In this document: positions 1 to 8,284 of the stretch, piece after piece
How the letters are laid out: each line of letters begins with the position of its first letter
Position numbering within the stretch: position 1 is the stretch's first letter
NCBI GenBank assembly: GCA_030619685.1
Contig: JAUXAX010000005.1
Coordinates: 1-64,000, forward strand
Direction: 5' to 3'
From: Dehalococcoidia bacterium
Lineage (GTDB): Bacteria; Chloroflexota; Dehalococcoidia; SZUA-161
Length of the DNA: 64,000 nucleotides
Program-made: the position numbers and the translations under genes
Notes under the pieces: generated by a model
What the model saw: the letters and a program-made list of their open reading frames with translations, nothing else
The model's database searches: none
What the model was told of the DNA's origin: nothing

Positions 1-755
1 TCAACAGTTGCAAGTTGCTCAACATCAGGCTTCCTTACTCCATAGATAAACTTTGCCAATTAAGCATCGAGCTTGTCCAGAAGTCAGGATATCAAGAGGA
101 TGTCTATTTACGCCCACTAGCCTACAAGAGCTCAGAAGCTCTGGGAGTCAGACTGCATGACCTCGAAGACGACTTTCTGATAATGGTCACGATATTCGGG
201 CCCTATCTAGACGCTACGAAGGGCATCAAATGTTCTATTTCATCCTGGCGAAGGATCGATGACAATATGATACCGCCACGGGGAAAGATCACTGGACTTT
301 ATGTAAATAACGCACTGGCAAAAACCGAGGCTATTGAAAATGGCTTCGACGAGGCCATCATGCTTACCTCTGATGGTCATGTGTCCGAAGGTAGTGGTGA
401 GAACATCTTCCTGGTCATTGATGGACAGTTGGTTACACCTTCCTGCTACGACAGAATCCTCATGGGAATCACCAGGGACACCGTTATACAACTGGCGAAG
501 GACGAGCTGGGCATAGAGATCGTAGAAAGGCATGTTGACCGCAGTGAGCTATATTTGGCCGAGGAGTGTTTCTTAACAGGCACAGCGGCTCACATAACGC
601 CAGTGGTTGAGATCGACCACCGCAAGGTGGGGGGAGGCACCATAGGAAAGTTAACCAAAGAGTTGCAAAAGCTCTATTTCGACGTGGAGTGCGGCAAGAA
701 CAAGAAGTATCTCCACTGGTGCACCCCAGCCTACGCGAAGATGGTCAGAGCCTGA
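1..755 (+). CDS. ilvE: Branched-chain amino acid aminotransferase, 5'-truncated by window edge
   Basis: The reading frame is open to the first base, so the start lies outside the window and roughly 60 N-terminal residues of a usual 300-residue protein are missing. The visible part shows the class IV PLP aminotransferase core: YLRPLAY, the PLP-binding lysine region PPRGKITGLYVN, the VSEGSGENIF motif, and GITRDTVIQLA followed by FLTGTAAHITPV. The family moves amino groups between glutamate and branched-chain 2-oxo acids in the last step of leucine, isoleucine and valine synthesis, in the cytosol. A D-amino-acid or aminodeoxychorismate-lyase relative is less likely given YLRPLAY and the TGTAAHITPV ending. 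Confidence 0.9.
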   Translation, partial: NSCKLLNIRLPYSIDKLCQLSIELVQKSGYQEDVYLRPLAYKSSEALGVRLHDLEDDFLIMVTIFGPYLDATKGIKCSISSWRRIDDNMIPPRGKITGLYVNNALAKTEAIENGFDEAIMLTSDGHVSEGSGENIFLVIDGQLVTPSCYDRILMGITRDTVIQLAKDELGIEIVERHVDRSELYLAEECFLTGTAAHITPVVEIDHRKVGGGTIGKLTKELQKLYFDVECGKNKKYLHWCTPAYAKMVRA

Positions 756-851
756 AAACCCGATCGAGGGCAGCATAGATTTATTAGCTATATTGCCCGT
801 CTATAGCCAGCTATTTACTTGCGGACAGGCATCTGCTTCGGGAATTTGAGA

Positions 852-2018
852 ATGGTACCGCAGAGCGCGTCAAACCCTTCGATGAACTCAGGACAAGCCG
901 TTGAACTCTCGCTAATAGCGCCCACCTATAACGAGAAGGAAAACATAACCCCTCTGGTTGAGAGACTACATAAAGCCCTATCGAAATACAGCTATGAGCT
1001 CATCGTTGTTGACGATAACAGCCCCGATGGCACCTCAGATCTAGCGAAGAGTCTCTCGTCACAGTACCCCCTCAAAGTCATCGTGCGCACGGCCGAGCGT
1101 GGTCTGGCTTCGGCAGTGGTTGCAGGATTTCACCAGGCGAGGGGACAAGTCTTAGGCGTGATAGATGCCGACCTACAGCACCCACCGGAGGCAATTCCTG
1201 CTCTGGTAGAAGCTATTAGAGGAGGAGCGGATGTAGCGATCGCGAGTCGCTACGTTGAAGGTGGTAGCATCGAAGGCTGGAGCACGAAGAGAGAGGTAAT
1301 TTCCAAAGGCGCAAAGGTCCTCGCAACCATTCTGTTGCCCTCAACCAGAAGAATCAAGGACCCCCTTGCAGGCTTCTTCCTGTTCAAGAGGGAGGTCATA
1401 GACGGCGCGGTGCTCACCCCCACCGGATACAAGATTCTGCTGGAGGTGTTGGTCAGAGGGAATGCCAGCCATGTAGAGGAAGTCCCCTACACCTTCAAAG
1501 AGAGGGAAAGAGGGGAGAGCAACCTAACCTTCAGGGAGCAACTGAACTACCTCAAACACCTTTCTCGCCTAGCATGGTATGACGGCGATGTAAAGAGATT
1601 CCTCAAGTTCTGCCTGGTCGGGGCGACTGGATTTGGTGTCAACATCGGGGTGTTCTGGCTCCTTACCAGGATTGCTGGCCTATATGAACCCTTGGACCTT
1701 GTAGCGCTCATCATCGCCCTAGAGATTTCCGTATTGTCCAATTTCGCTCTAAATGATCTCTGGACTTTCAGGGATAAGAGAACAGGCGGCCCCAAAGCTC
1801 TGGTAGTTCGCGCCGCTAAATTCAATACGGTAAGCGCAGGCGCAGTGGCTATTTACTACGCCGTATATACGCCACTTACGCGCCTCTTGGGGGTATACGA
1901 CCTCCTAGCCTTGTCCTTTGCCATTCTCGTCGGTCTAATCTGGAATTTCGTGATTAACTTCTTATGGACGTGGAGGACAAAGCCTCAAGGCAGACACTTG
2001 GATGAGATGAGTGAATAA
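852..2018 (+). CDS. Family 2 glycosyltransferase fused to a GtrA membrane domain
   Basis: About 388 residues. The N-terminal half is a GT2 polyprenyl-phosphate sugar transferase like DPM1/ArnC, with APTYNEKENI, VVDDNSPDGT and the metal-binding VIDADLQHPPEA. The C-terminal half (about residues 255-375) is a GtrA domain with four hydrophobic helices, ending each half-repeat with NDLWTFRDK and INFLWTWRTK. The fusion is expected to load a sugar onto a lipid carrier at the inner membrane face and help it flip. The ATG at 852 is preceded by GGAATTTGAG. An ATG at 882 or a TTG at 819 are alternatives. Residues before APTYNEK are encoded by a dispersed repeat, so the true N-terminus is uncertain. The stop overlaps the next start by one base (TAATG). 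Confidence 0.85.
   Translation: MVPQSASNPSMNSGQAVELSLIAPTYNEKENITPLVERLHKALSKYSYELIVVDDNSPDGTSDLAKSLSSQYPLKVIVRTAERGLASAVVAGFHQARGQVLGVIDADLQHPPEAIPALVEAIRGGADVAIASRYVEGGSIEGWSTKREVISKGAKVLATILLPSTRRIKDPLAGFFLFKREVIDGAVLTPTGYKILLEVLVRGNASHVEEVPYTFKERERGESNLTFREQLNYLKHLSRLAWYDGDVKRFLKFCLVGATGFGVNIGVFWLLTRIAGLYEPLDLVALIIALEISVLSNFALNDLWTFRDKRTGGPKALVVRAAKFNTVSAGAVAIYYAVYTPLTRLLGVYDLLALSFAILVGLIWNFVINFLWTWRTKPQGRHLDEMSE
875..898 (+). repeat. Copy of the CTTCGA...CTCAGGACAAGC dispersed repeat inside a gene start
   Basis: The sequence CCCTTCGATGAACTCAGGAC followed by AAGC matches one arm of the palindromic elements at 11369-11430 and 36216-36300. It supplies the ATG at 882 and several N-terminal codons of the glycosyltransferase. 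Confidence 0.6.
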
Positions 2019-2455
2019 TGGCTAGTAGTTTTTGGGAATATTTCGGGGAATATTCGCCGCTTGTCTTCTTCTCTTCCCTGGGTGTGCTGCAGATAGCAGT
2101 GGCGCGTGCTAACCTAAGGGGGCTGACATTCTTCAAGAAGCCTTTTCTCTGCTATCTTTTCGGTGCTGTGGCAATAGTAGGAGCCTTTGTCTGGTTCTAC
2201 GCCACGGGCGATCGCAATGCCGAGCCCCTGATCAGAATCGATGACGGCGTCAAGGTCTTCTTCGGGGAGACGGAATCCTTTGCCAGTTTTATGGCTGGCG
2301 CCGCTGGCGCTCTTATAGTTACAATCTTGCTTTCTTCCCTGTTGAACGCCAAAATGCCCAACCCTTCTCAGAAAGGAGTCCCTCAAGGCCTGAATGCTCT
2401 CAAGGAGATGACCTTCTTTCAGGCAATCACACGTAGGTTTGGGAAAGGGGGTTAG
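2018..2455 (+). CDS. Small membrane protein, first copy of a duplicated pair (unknown function)
   Basis: 145 residues with three or four hydrophobic segments: an N-terminal VFFSSLGVLQIAVA, a middle YLFGAVAIVGAFVWFYATG, and FMAGAAGALIVTILLSSLL. I do not recognise the family. It is clearly paralogous to the protein at 3181-3603. Shared features include LG-QIA-A-A-L-GL-FF at the N-terminus, YIFGA---AGAF-WF-A-G in the middle, and a C-terminal amphipathic stretch (LNALKEMTFFQAI here, IETLKETTLLGAI in the copy). Its start overlaps the glycosyltransferase stop by one base, so translation is probably coupled. In both copies a PAP2-like gene follows, so the two proteins probably act together in the membrane; that is inference. 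Confidence 0.75.
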   Translation: MASSFWEYFGEYSPLVFFSSLGVLQIAVARANLRGLTFFKKPFLCYLFGAVAIVGAFVWFYATGDRNAEPLIRIDDGVKVFFGETESFASFMAGAAGALIVTILLSSLLNAKMPNPSQKGVPQGLNALKEMTFFQAITRRFGKGG

Positions 2456-2520
2456 CCATCTCAGCACTCATATCCGCGGACGAAGCCGTATTCACCTGGC
2501 TCAACGGGCTAGTAGGCAAG

Positions 2521-3045
2521 GTGCCCGTCTTTGACAGGTTTATGCGCCTAATGGTGGACGACTGGTTTGTGCTTACATGCCTATCTCTGAGCATGATCGT
2601 CCTCTGGCTTGGCGCCCGAAGTTTGAGCCAAAGGGAGCGCAATCAAAGAGCGGTATGGGGTGCTGCGTGGGGTGTCGGCATTAGCTCTCTGTGGTACCAT
2701 CTTTTTAGAATCAACGATGTTTTCGACCGCGCCCGCCCATTGCTAGAGCCCCCGCTCACGTATGCGCGCACCGACCAATCATTCCCCAGCGAGGCCGCTG
2801 CGGTCGGCTTCGCCTTCGCCACCGCCGTCTGGATTGGCAACCGCAAGGCAGGGATAGCCCTTGGGTTCCTGGCCTTCCTCTGGGCTTTCGCGCGGGTTTA
2901 TTGTGGCGTTCACTACCCTTCGGACGTGATCGCCGGTGCGCTTATCGGGATTTTCACCTCTTTCCTTATGTTCTTCATATGGCGAATCCTCAAGTTCGCG
3001 CCCAATTCTTTTATCAGACTCCTTCAATGGCTACATCTTGCATAA
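2521..3045 (+). CDS. PAP2-superfamily membrane protein, first copy, with altered catalytic motif
   Basis: 174 residues from the only standard start, a GTG at 2521. It has the PAP2 phosphatase layout with RARP (motif 1), FPSEAA (motif 2) and ARVYCGVHYPSD (motif 3) among five hydrophobic helices. Known PAP2 enzymes remove phosphate from undecaprenyl pyrophosphate or phosphatidate at the outer membrane face. Motif 3 keeps its Arg, His and Asp, but the motif 2 histidine of PSGH is alanine here, so activity is doubtful. Similarity to the second copy (3606-4202) extends upstream of GTG into about 20 in-frame codons (ADEAVFTWLNGLVGK), where no ATG, GTG or TTG exists. A non-standard start such as ATC at 2458, just after GGGGG, may be used. 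Confidence 0.75.
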   Translation: MPVFDRFMRLMVDDWFVLTCLSLSMIVLWLGARSLSQRERNQRAVWGAAWGVGISSLWYHLFRINDVFDRARPLLEPPLTYARTDQSFPSEAAAVGFAFATAVWIGNRKAGIALGFLAFLWAFARVYCGVHYPSDVIAGALIGIFTSFLMFFIWRILKFAPNSFIRLLQWLHLA

Positions 3046-3180
3046 CACATGTAAAATATAACAAGCCGCGACGCGGCAGGTACACCTTTTGAGGAACCCA
3101 GCCAATCTCATATCACGCCTGCTCAACTCTGTAGGCAATAAGAGGATCGAGTTGGAACTGATCAAAAACACGGAGGCAGC

Positions 3181-3603
3181 ATGGCTACCACCGCTCTAGA
3201 CTATTTCTTACTTGTAGCTGTTGGATCCCTAGGGACTATACAGATTGCAGCCGCTTATGCAGGGCTTAAGGGGTTATCCTTTTTCAGGAGGCCGCTGGCG
3301 GGGTACATATTCGGCGCCCTGGTCACTGCCGGAGCCTTCTCGTGGTTCTTCGCTATCGGAAACCGAAGCGCTCCATCCAAAATAGAAGGAGCCCAGCAGC
3401 TAGAACTATTTCTGGCTGGAGCTATAGCAGCTTACATAATTACCGCAGCTATCTCGTCTCTCATCAAATACCGGCTCTCGTTTCAGGAAACAGCGCCTCA
3501 CGGTCGTGAACAGACCAATCCGAGAGGAATAGAAACGCTGAAGGAGACCACCCTACTGGGTGCCATCAGGAGCATTCTGAAGAGAAAGCAGGAGGATCGA
3601 TAA
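3181..3603 (+). CDS. Small membrane protein, second copy of the duplicated pair
   Basis: 140 residues starting at an ATG preceded by CGGAGGCAGC. It has three or four hydrophobic segments and aligns along its length with the protein at 2018-2455, differing mainly in a shorter middle loop. The C-terminus is basic (KRKQEDR) and probably cytoplasmic. It ends two bases before the second PAP2-like gene, repeating the order of the first pair. The function is unknown. A membrane partner for the PAP2-like protein is the simplest guess. Confidence 0.75.
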   Translation: MATTALDYFLLVAVGSLGTIQIAAAYAGLKGLSFFRRPLAGYIFGALVTAGAFSWFFAIGNRSAPSKIEGAQQLELFLAGAIAAYIITAAISSLIKYRLSFQETAPHGREQTNPRGIETLKETTLLGAIRSILKRKQEDR

Positions 3604-3605
3604 CA

Positions 3606-4202
3606 ATGCCCCCCGGGGGTCAAATGTCAGAGTGGGTAACCCAATTTGTGGGCAGTGTACCGGGCTTTGATGATTTCGTGAGGCTAATGACCAACGACTT
3701 CTTCATTCCGGTGACCATATACCTCATCATGCTCGGCCTCTGGGCGGGATACCCCGACCCCACACGTCGTGAGCATCTCCAGAGAACCCTAATGAACGCT
3801 TGCATAGCCGTTGTGCTGGCCAGCATTGTTTTGCACTTACTCAACCTCCATGACTTCTGGCCGCGGCCCTATGAATTGCTGGAGAGCGCTGCCCATGCGA
3901 TGCGGACACTTCACTACCCCTCCGGCGATCCCTCATTCCCTAGTAATGTCGCTACCGTGTCCTTCGCTGCTGCCACTGGAGTCTGGCTGGGTCATCGCAA
4001 GGCGGGGATCGTCCTTTACGTCTTGGCCATCATATGGTCTCTATCTCGTTTCTACGCCGGGATGCACTTCTTTGTCGACATCGCTGGTGGAGCTGCCCTC
4101 GGCATACTCACAGGCTTTGTGGTCACCAAGGTGGTCATGCCCAGGATCGAACCCTTTCCGACATTGGTTTTGAGGGTAGCAAGATTTCTCTATGTCGCCT
4201 GA
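3606..4202 (+). CDS. PAP2-superfamily membrane protein, second copy, with altered catalytic motif
   Basis: 198 residues from ATG 3606, with GGAGG ten bases upstream; ATG 3624 (MSEWVTQF) is an alternative that aligns better with the first copy. PAP2 landmarks are WPRPYE (motif 1), SFPSNVAT (motif 2) and SRFYAGMHFFVD (motif 3). As in the first copy the motif 2 histidine is replaced, here by valine, while motif 3 Ser-Arg, His and Asp are intact. The gene follows its membrane partner by two bases. It converges with the radical SAM gene, leaving six bases between the stops. Function could be lipid-phosphate binding, or a phosphatase using a different general acid. Confidence 0.8.
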   Translation: MPPGGQMSEWVTQFVGSVPGFDDFVRLMTNDFFIPVTIYLIMLGLWAGYPDPTRREHLQRTLMNACIAVVLASIVLHLLNLHDFWPRPYELLESAAHAMRTLHYPSGDPSFPSNVATVSFAAATGVWLGHRKAGIVLYVLAIIWSLSRFYAGMHFFVDIAGGAALGILTGFVVTKVVMPRIEPFPTLVLRVARFLYVA

Positions 4203-4208
4203 TGCAGG

Positions 4209-6074
4209 TTATTCCTCTGCCGCTGCCGGCCCTTCCCGTTTAGGGGTAGCGATTAGCTCCTTGTATTTCTTCTGGCATTTATCTTGGCTATTGTGGAGCC
4301 CGCAGAGGTTGCAGGGGCCAGTGCTACAATTAGGAGTTTCCCGCCCCAGCCTGGTGCGCTCGTACTCCCGCTTGAGAAAGCCAGGGTCGATCCCGGTATC
4401 TATATGAGCCCAGGGCAATACCTCCTCCAGAGAGCGCTCCCTGCAGGCATAGGAATAGGGATCGAGACCCTGTTCACTGAAAGCGTTCTGCCATTTCTCA
4501 TAGCTGTAATGCTCGCTCCAGGCATCGAACTTGCATCCCAGCTTCCACGCGCTTTGGATCACCCCAGCCAGTCGCCGATCACCACGCGACAACACCCCCT
4601 CAAGCAAACCCACTTCAGGGTCCTGCCATGAGAGACGAACCCCTACCTTCTTCAACCCAGCCCTAAGCACCTGCTGTCTTGCAGCCAACTCCTGCTGAGA
4701 GGCCTGAGCCACCCACTGAAAGGGCGTGTGAGGCTTGGCGATAAAGGTAGAGGCGTTAATCCTTATGTTAATTCTCCCCTTGCCTATATTCCTTATTTTG
4801 CGCACTAGAGAGACTATGCCCTCTATGTCACTGAGGGTCTCAGTGGGCAGACCGATCATGAAGTAAAGCTTGATGCTTCTCCAACCCCGCTCCCAGGCAG
4901 TCTCAATAGTTTGCAGTATAGCCTCCTCGGAAATACCTTTGTTAATCGCACGGCGCAGGCCCTCCGCCCCTGCCTCTGGGGCAAAGGTGAAGCCCGACCT
5001 CTTTCCATCCCGAAAAGAATCGGCCAGTGCCACCGAGAACGTATCGAGACGCAGGCTGGGCAGCGATAATATGAGCTTGTCCCCCCTGTGCCTCCGCGAC
5101 AGAGTATCGACCAGATTTGAGATACCCGGGTAATCGCTGGTGCTCAAGGAAAGTAGTGATATCTCGTCATAGCCGCAGTTCCTCACCAGGTCGTCTACCG
5201 CCTTGACCACTTCCTCCTGAGTCCGCTCCCTCACCGGGCGGTAGATCATGCCTGCCTGACAGAAGCGGCACCCCTGATGGCAGCCGCGCTGGATCTCGAC
5301 CGCAGCCCGGTCGTGGACCACTTGAAGGTAGGGCACGATGGGTCGAGTCAGCGGCGGAGGCAGCCTATCCACAACGCGCCGCTCAATGGCAGGCTTCGCC
5401 TCAGCAACTGTGGGACTTACTGAAGCCACGGTACCATCAGACTGATAGTCGACCGTGTAGAAGCTGGGCACATAGATCCCCGGTATTTGGGCCGCCTCTC
5501 GCAATAGCTCATGCTTCCGCCCTGTCCCCTCCCTTTTCCACCTTCGAAACACGTTCAGAAGCTCCAAAACCACCTCTTCACCCTCACCAACCACGAAGAG
5601 GTCAATGAACTCCGCCATCGGCTCGGGATTGAGAGCGCAACCCCCCCCGGCGATCACCAGTGGCAACGAGTCGCCTCTTTCAGCAGCCACAACCGGTATC
5701 CCCGCCAGGTCAAGCAGATTGAGCACATTGCTGTAGGTCAGCTCATAGCCCAGTGAGAAGCCGAAGATATCGAAGTCCTTAACCGGCCGCTTCGATTCCA
5801 GGCCGAAAAGAGGAATGCCCTCACGGCGCATCTCGGCCTCCATATCCGCCCAGGGAGCGAAGGCCCGCTCTGCAAGCACACCGGGCTGCTGGTTCAGCAG
5901 GTCGTAGATAATGGCCAGTCCCAGATTGGACATCCCAATCTCGTAGAGGTCGGGATAGGAGACAACGACCCTTATCTCGGTTGACTCCCAGTCCTTGACC
6001 ACGCTGTTCCATTCCCCGCCGCTATAACGGCCGGGCTTGGTTACTCTGGGGAGAACACTATCGAGATCTACCAT
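4209..6074 (-). CDS. Radical SAM protein with B12-binding-like N-domain (TIGR03960 type)
   Basis: About 621 residues. The N-terminal half is a B12-binding-like Rossmann region (SYPDLYEIGMSNLG, FGFSLGYELTYSN). The radical SAM core follows with the [4Fe-4S] motif GCHQGCRFC (cysteines near 265, 269 and 272) and SLLSLSTSDYPG. A cysteine-rich tail (GPCNLCGL) closes the protein. This matches the conserved uncharacterised family TIGR03960, which in many bacteria is paired or fused with a DUF2344 domain; no DUF2344 partner is seen here. I chose ATG 6074 because GAGG sits six bases upstream and family members start at this point; the longer ATG 6101 lacks a ribosome site. The exact reaction is not known. 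Confidence 0.85.
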   Translation of the reverse strand: MVDLDSVLPRVTKPGRYSGGEWNSVVKDWESTEIRVVVSYPDLYEIGMSNLGLAIIYDLLNQQPGVLAERAFAPWADMEAEMRREGIPLFGLESKRPVKDFDIFGFSLGYELTYSNVLNLLDLAGIPVVAAERGDSLPLVIAGGGCALNPEPMAEFIDLFVVGEGEEVVLELLNVFRRWKREGTGRKHELLREAAQIPGIYVPSFYTVDYQSDGTVASVSPTVAEAKPAIERRVVDRLPPPLTRPIVPYLQVVHDRAAVEIQRGCHQGCRFCQAGMIYRPVRERTQEEVVKAVDDLVRNCGYDEISLLSLSTSDYPGISNLVDTLSRRHRGDKLILSLPSLRLDTFSVALADSFRDGKRSGFTFAPEAGAEGLRRAINKGISEEAILQTIETAWERGWRSIKLYFMIGLPTETLSDIEGIVSLVRKIRNIGKGRINIRINASTFIAKPHTPFQWVAQASQQELAARQQVLRAGLKKVGVRLSWQDPEVGLLEGVLSRGDRRLAGVIQSAWKLGCKFDAWSEHYSYEKWQNAFSEQGLDPYSYACRERSLEEVLPWAHIDTGIDPGFLKREYERTRLGRETPNCSTGPCNLCGLHNSQDKCQKKYKELIATPKREGPAAAEE

Positions 6075-6146
6075 TCTTGGCCTCAAAAGAACAGTTAACA
6101 TTATAGCTTTGTCCCACTACCAGCGCAAATTACGGACTGAATGGGC

Positions 6147-6175
6147 TTGACTTCCCCCACTTCAAGGCTTAGTCT
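6147..6175 (+). promoter_or_regulatory. Possible promoter for the VTT-domain gene
   Basis: TTGACT and TAGTCT are separated by 17 bases, and the ATG lies ten bases past the -10. The -10 is weak. Confidence 0.4.
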
Positions 6176-6184
6176 AAACTCGCC

Positions 6185-6838
6185 ATGAGCTACCAAGAGC
6201 TGGATGAGCCCCTTGAGCAAGCGGAAGGCCTGCCAATCGCAGATGAAGTGGATGAAGCGCAGCCGGCTCAACCAGAGGCAAAGCTCTGGAGCAGAAAGCA
6301 GCTCAAGTACATAGTGCTGCTGGTGGCCGGCACTCTGGCCATGATACTGGTGAGCATACTCGTCCAGAAGCCGACGAACCCTCAGGAGTACATTGAAACC
6401 TCAGGCTACGCGGGCGTATTCCTCATGGGCGTCATTGGCAGCGCCTCCCCCATCTGGCCTTTGCCCGGCTCGTGGGCAGCCTTTGTCGCGGCCGGGTTAG
6501 GACTGAATCCATTTCTGATAGGACTGGCAGCGGGCGTGGGGGAACCCATAGGGGAGCTTTCCGGCTATACCGCGGGCTATGGCGGGCAGATAGTGGTCAA
6601 AAGATGGAAGAGGTATGATCAAATAATGAACTGGATGAGGAGACACGGTGGTCTCACCATATTCATTGTCTCCGCGATACCCAACTTCTTCATCAAGCTA
6701 GCCACTATCGCTGCGGGCTCCCTCCGCTATCCCTTGTGGAGGTTCTTCATCTACTGCTGGGCGGGAAAGACTGTCAAGTCCCTTGGTTTTGCCCTCGCCG
6801 GCGCCGGGCTTTCTGGCTGGATTAGGTCGCTGTTCTAG
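6185..6838 (+). CDS. VTT/DedA-like (SNARE-associated) inner membrane protein
   Basis: 217 residues. An acidic N-terminal tail of about 40 residues (DEPLEQAEGLPIADEVDEAQ) precedes a first helix (YIVLLVAGTLAMILVSILV). The VTT-fold region then reads GSASPIWPLPGSWAAFVAAG, GVGEPIGELSGYTAGYGG and FIVSAIPNFFIKLATIAAGS. VTT/DedA proteins are lipid scramblases or carriers needed for membrane homeostasis. The glutamates and the re-entrant proline-glycine loops typical of the fold are present. The gene stands alone, divergent from the radical SAM gene. Confidence 0.75.
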   Translation: MSYQELDEPLEQAEGLPIADEVDEAQPAQPEAKLWSRKQLKYIVLLVAGTLAMILVSILVQKPTNPQEYIETSGYAGVFLMGVIGSASPIWPLPGSWAAFVAAGLGLNPFLIGLAAGVGEPIGELSGYTAGYGGQIVVKRWKRYDQIMNWMRRHGGLTIFIVSAIPNFFIKLATIAAGSLRYPLWRFFIYCWAGKTVKSLGFALAGAGLSGWIRSLF

Positions 6839-6933
6839 CTAACCTTTTGGCCTCTTCAAACCTCAGCGCAGATTGACCCCAAAAGCGACCTGCTGTAAAA
6901 TCATGTCAGCATTTCTTTTACGAGGATAGGCAA

Positions 6934-7410
6934 ATGGAGATATTGCTCATCTCGCTGGTCCTGGCGCTGGTGGTAGTCGTTCTAGTATTGCTCCTCAGAC
7001 CGAGGAAGGTGGAGGTCCCCGCCATAGAGGACCTGGAGAAGAAGCTCCGCTTCGCCCTGGCCTCCGCCGACTCGGTGAAACAGGTTCAAGAGATCCTGGA
7101 GGACCTGCCCAGCGACCTCTTGCACTCGATAACGAGGAGTCTGGGTAAGAGGACCGGGAAGTTGAACGAGCTGATGGCCACCTTCGAGCTGACTCAATAC
7201 GACAGGCTCTTCTACCTCGGGGATCCCATCGACTTCGTGGGCATCAAGTATGATGAGGGCGTGGACTTCATCGAGGTCAAGACGGGCAGGTTCCGCCTGA
7301 CGGAGGACGAGAGGAAGCTGAGGGAGCTTATCGAGGCGGGGCGGGTGAACTACGTCCCGCTGATGGTTGAGCGCATCGGCATCGCCAAAGAGGTGGAAAC
7401 GGGGGAATAG
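6934..7410 (+). CDS. Membrane-anchored Holliday-junction-resolvase-like nuclease (PF10107 type)
   Basis: 158 residues. One N-terminal transmembrane helix (residues 2-22, very hydrophobic) is followed by about 60 polar helical residues. A C-terminal PD-(D/E)XK-like core then reads GDPIDFVGIKYDEG and FIEVKTG, resembling the family annotated as related to archaeal Holliday junction resolvase. The Asp and Glu-x-Lys catalytic residues are visible. The Shine-Dalgarno is GAGGATAGG. It ends eight bases before the TPR gene and lies upstream of uvrB, so a DNA-repair link is possible but unproven. Confidence 0.7.
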   Translation: MEILLISLVLALVVVVLVLLLRPRKVEVPAIEDLEKKLRFALASADSVKQVQEILEDLPSDLLHSITRSLGKRTGKLNELMATFELTQYDRLFYLGDPIDFVGIKYDEGVDFIEVKTGRFRLTEDERKLRELIEAGRVNYVPLMVERIGIAKEVETGE

Positions 7411-7418
7411 GGGGTAGA

Positions 7419-8282
7419 ATGGCCGAGATACCTCGCTACATATTTCGCGCTGTGGGGTGGTTTCAGCGACTGCGCCGCCTGTTGCAGAGGGAAAAGACGA
7501 TAGCGTTGAAAGATGTGGGGCTGTCGCTGGAAAACTTGAAGAAATTATTGGAGGAACAACTAGCCAAGGAGACAGACCCTGAGAAAAGGCAGGCCATTCA
7601 AGATAGATTGGAAGAAATATGCGCGGCGCAACGAGGTTACTATATGGCCAGGCTAGAGTCAGGTCTTGAGCGAAGCGGCATCCGCCCATACGACGCACTC
7701 GTGGCGAACGGTAAGGGTATTCTGCAGCCTGAGAACAAGGCCAAGCTCACTGAAGCAGTAAAGCGCCTTGAACTCCTGCCGCCGCCACCGACGGCGGAAC
7801 ACTTTATGGCCTCAGCCACTGCCAAGTATGCTCTGAAGCGATACGACGAAGCTCTCGCTGACTACAATAGAGCGCTGGAGCTGAGGCCCGATTACCCCGA
7901 AGCACTCAACAACAGGGGCAACACCTTTGACGAACTTGAGCGCTACGATGAGGCCCTCGCTGACTACAACAGGGCCATTGAGCTAAGGCCCGATGACCCC
8001 GTAAAACTCAAAAACAGGGGCACCAGCTACACTAAAATGGAGCGCTACGATGAAGCCCTCGCTGACTTCAACAAGGCCCTCGAGCTAAAGCCCGATTACG
8101 CCGGTGCGCTGTACAATTTGGCCTGCCTTTTCTCACTGACTGACAGGCCAGATGAGGCCATTTCCCACCTGGAGAAGGCGATAGGGATGGGTGAGAAGTA
8201 CCGCCAAGATGCAACAAAGGATAGCGACTTCGACAACATTCGGGATGATCCCCGCTTTCGCAAGCTAATCGAAGCGGCTTAG
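7419..8282 (+). CDS. Tetratricopeptide-repeat protein
   Basis: 287 residues. The first 120 are predicted helical and partly coiled ([20 protein letters not shown]). At least three near-identical TPR units of 34 residues follow, each with [17 protein letters not shown], and then a diverged fourth unit ([21 protein letters not shown]). The tail [17 protein letters not shown] is a common ending of TPR proteins. TPRs bind peptides and assemble complexes; no enzyme domain is seen. The gene is two bases upstream of uvrB and probably in the same transcript as the nuclease-like gene. Confidence 0.8.
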   Translation: MAEIPRYIFRAVGWFQRLRRLLQREKTIALKDVGLSLENLKKLLEEQLAKETDPEKRQAIQDRLEEICAAQRGYYMARLESGLERSGIRPYDALVANGKGILQPENKAKLTEAVKRLELLPPPPTAEHFMASATAKYALKRYDEALADYNRALELRPDYPEALNNRGNTFDELERYDEALADYNRAIELRPDDPVKLKNRGTSYTKMERYDEALADFNKALELKPDYAGALYNLACLFSLTDRPDEAISHLEKAIGMGEKYRQDATKDSDFDNIRDDPRFRKLIEAA

Positions 8283-8284
8283 CC

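Noticed and set aside
3089..3202. Short frame between the two duplicated pairs (ISRLLNSVGNKRIELELIKN)
   Set aside because: It starts at a TTG without ribosome site and runs into the next gene; no counterpart exists in the first pair.
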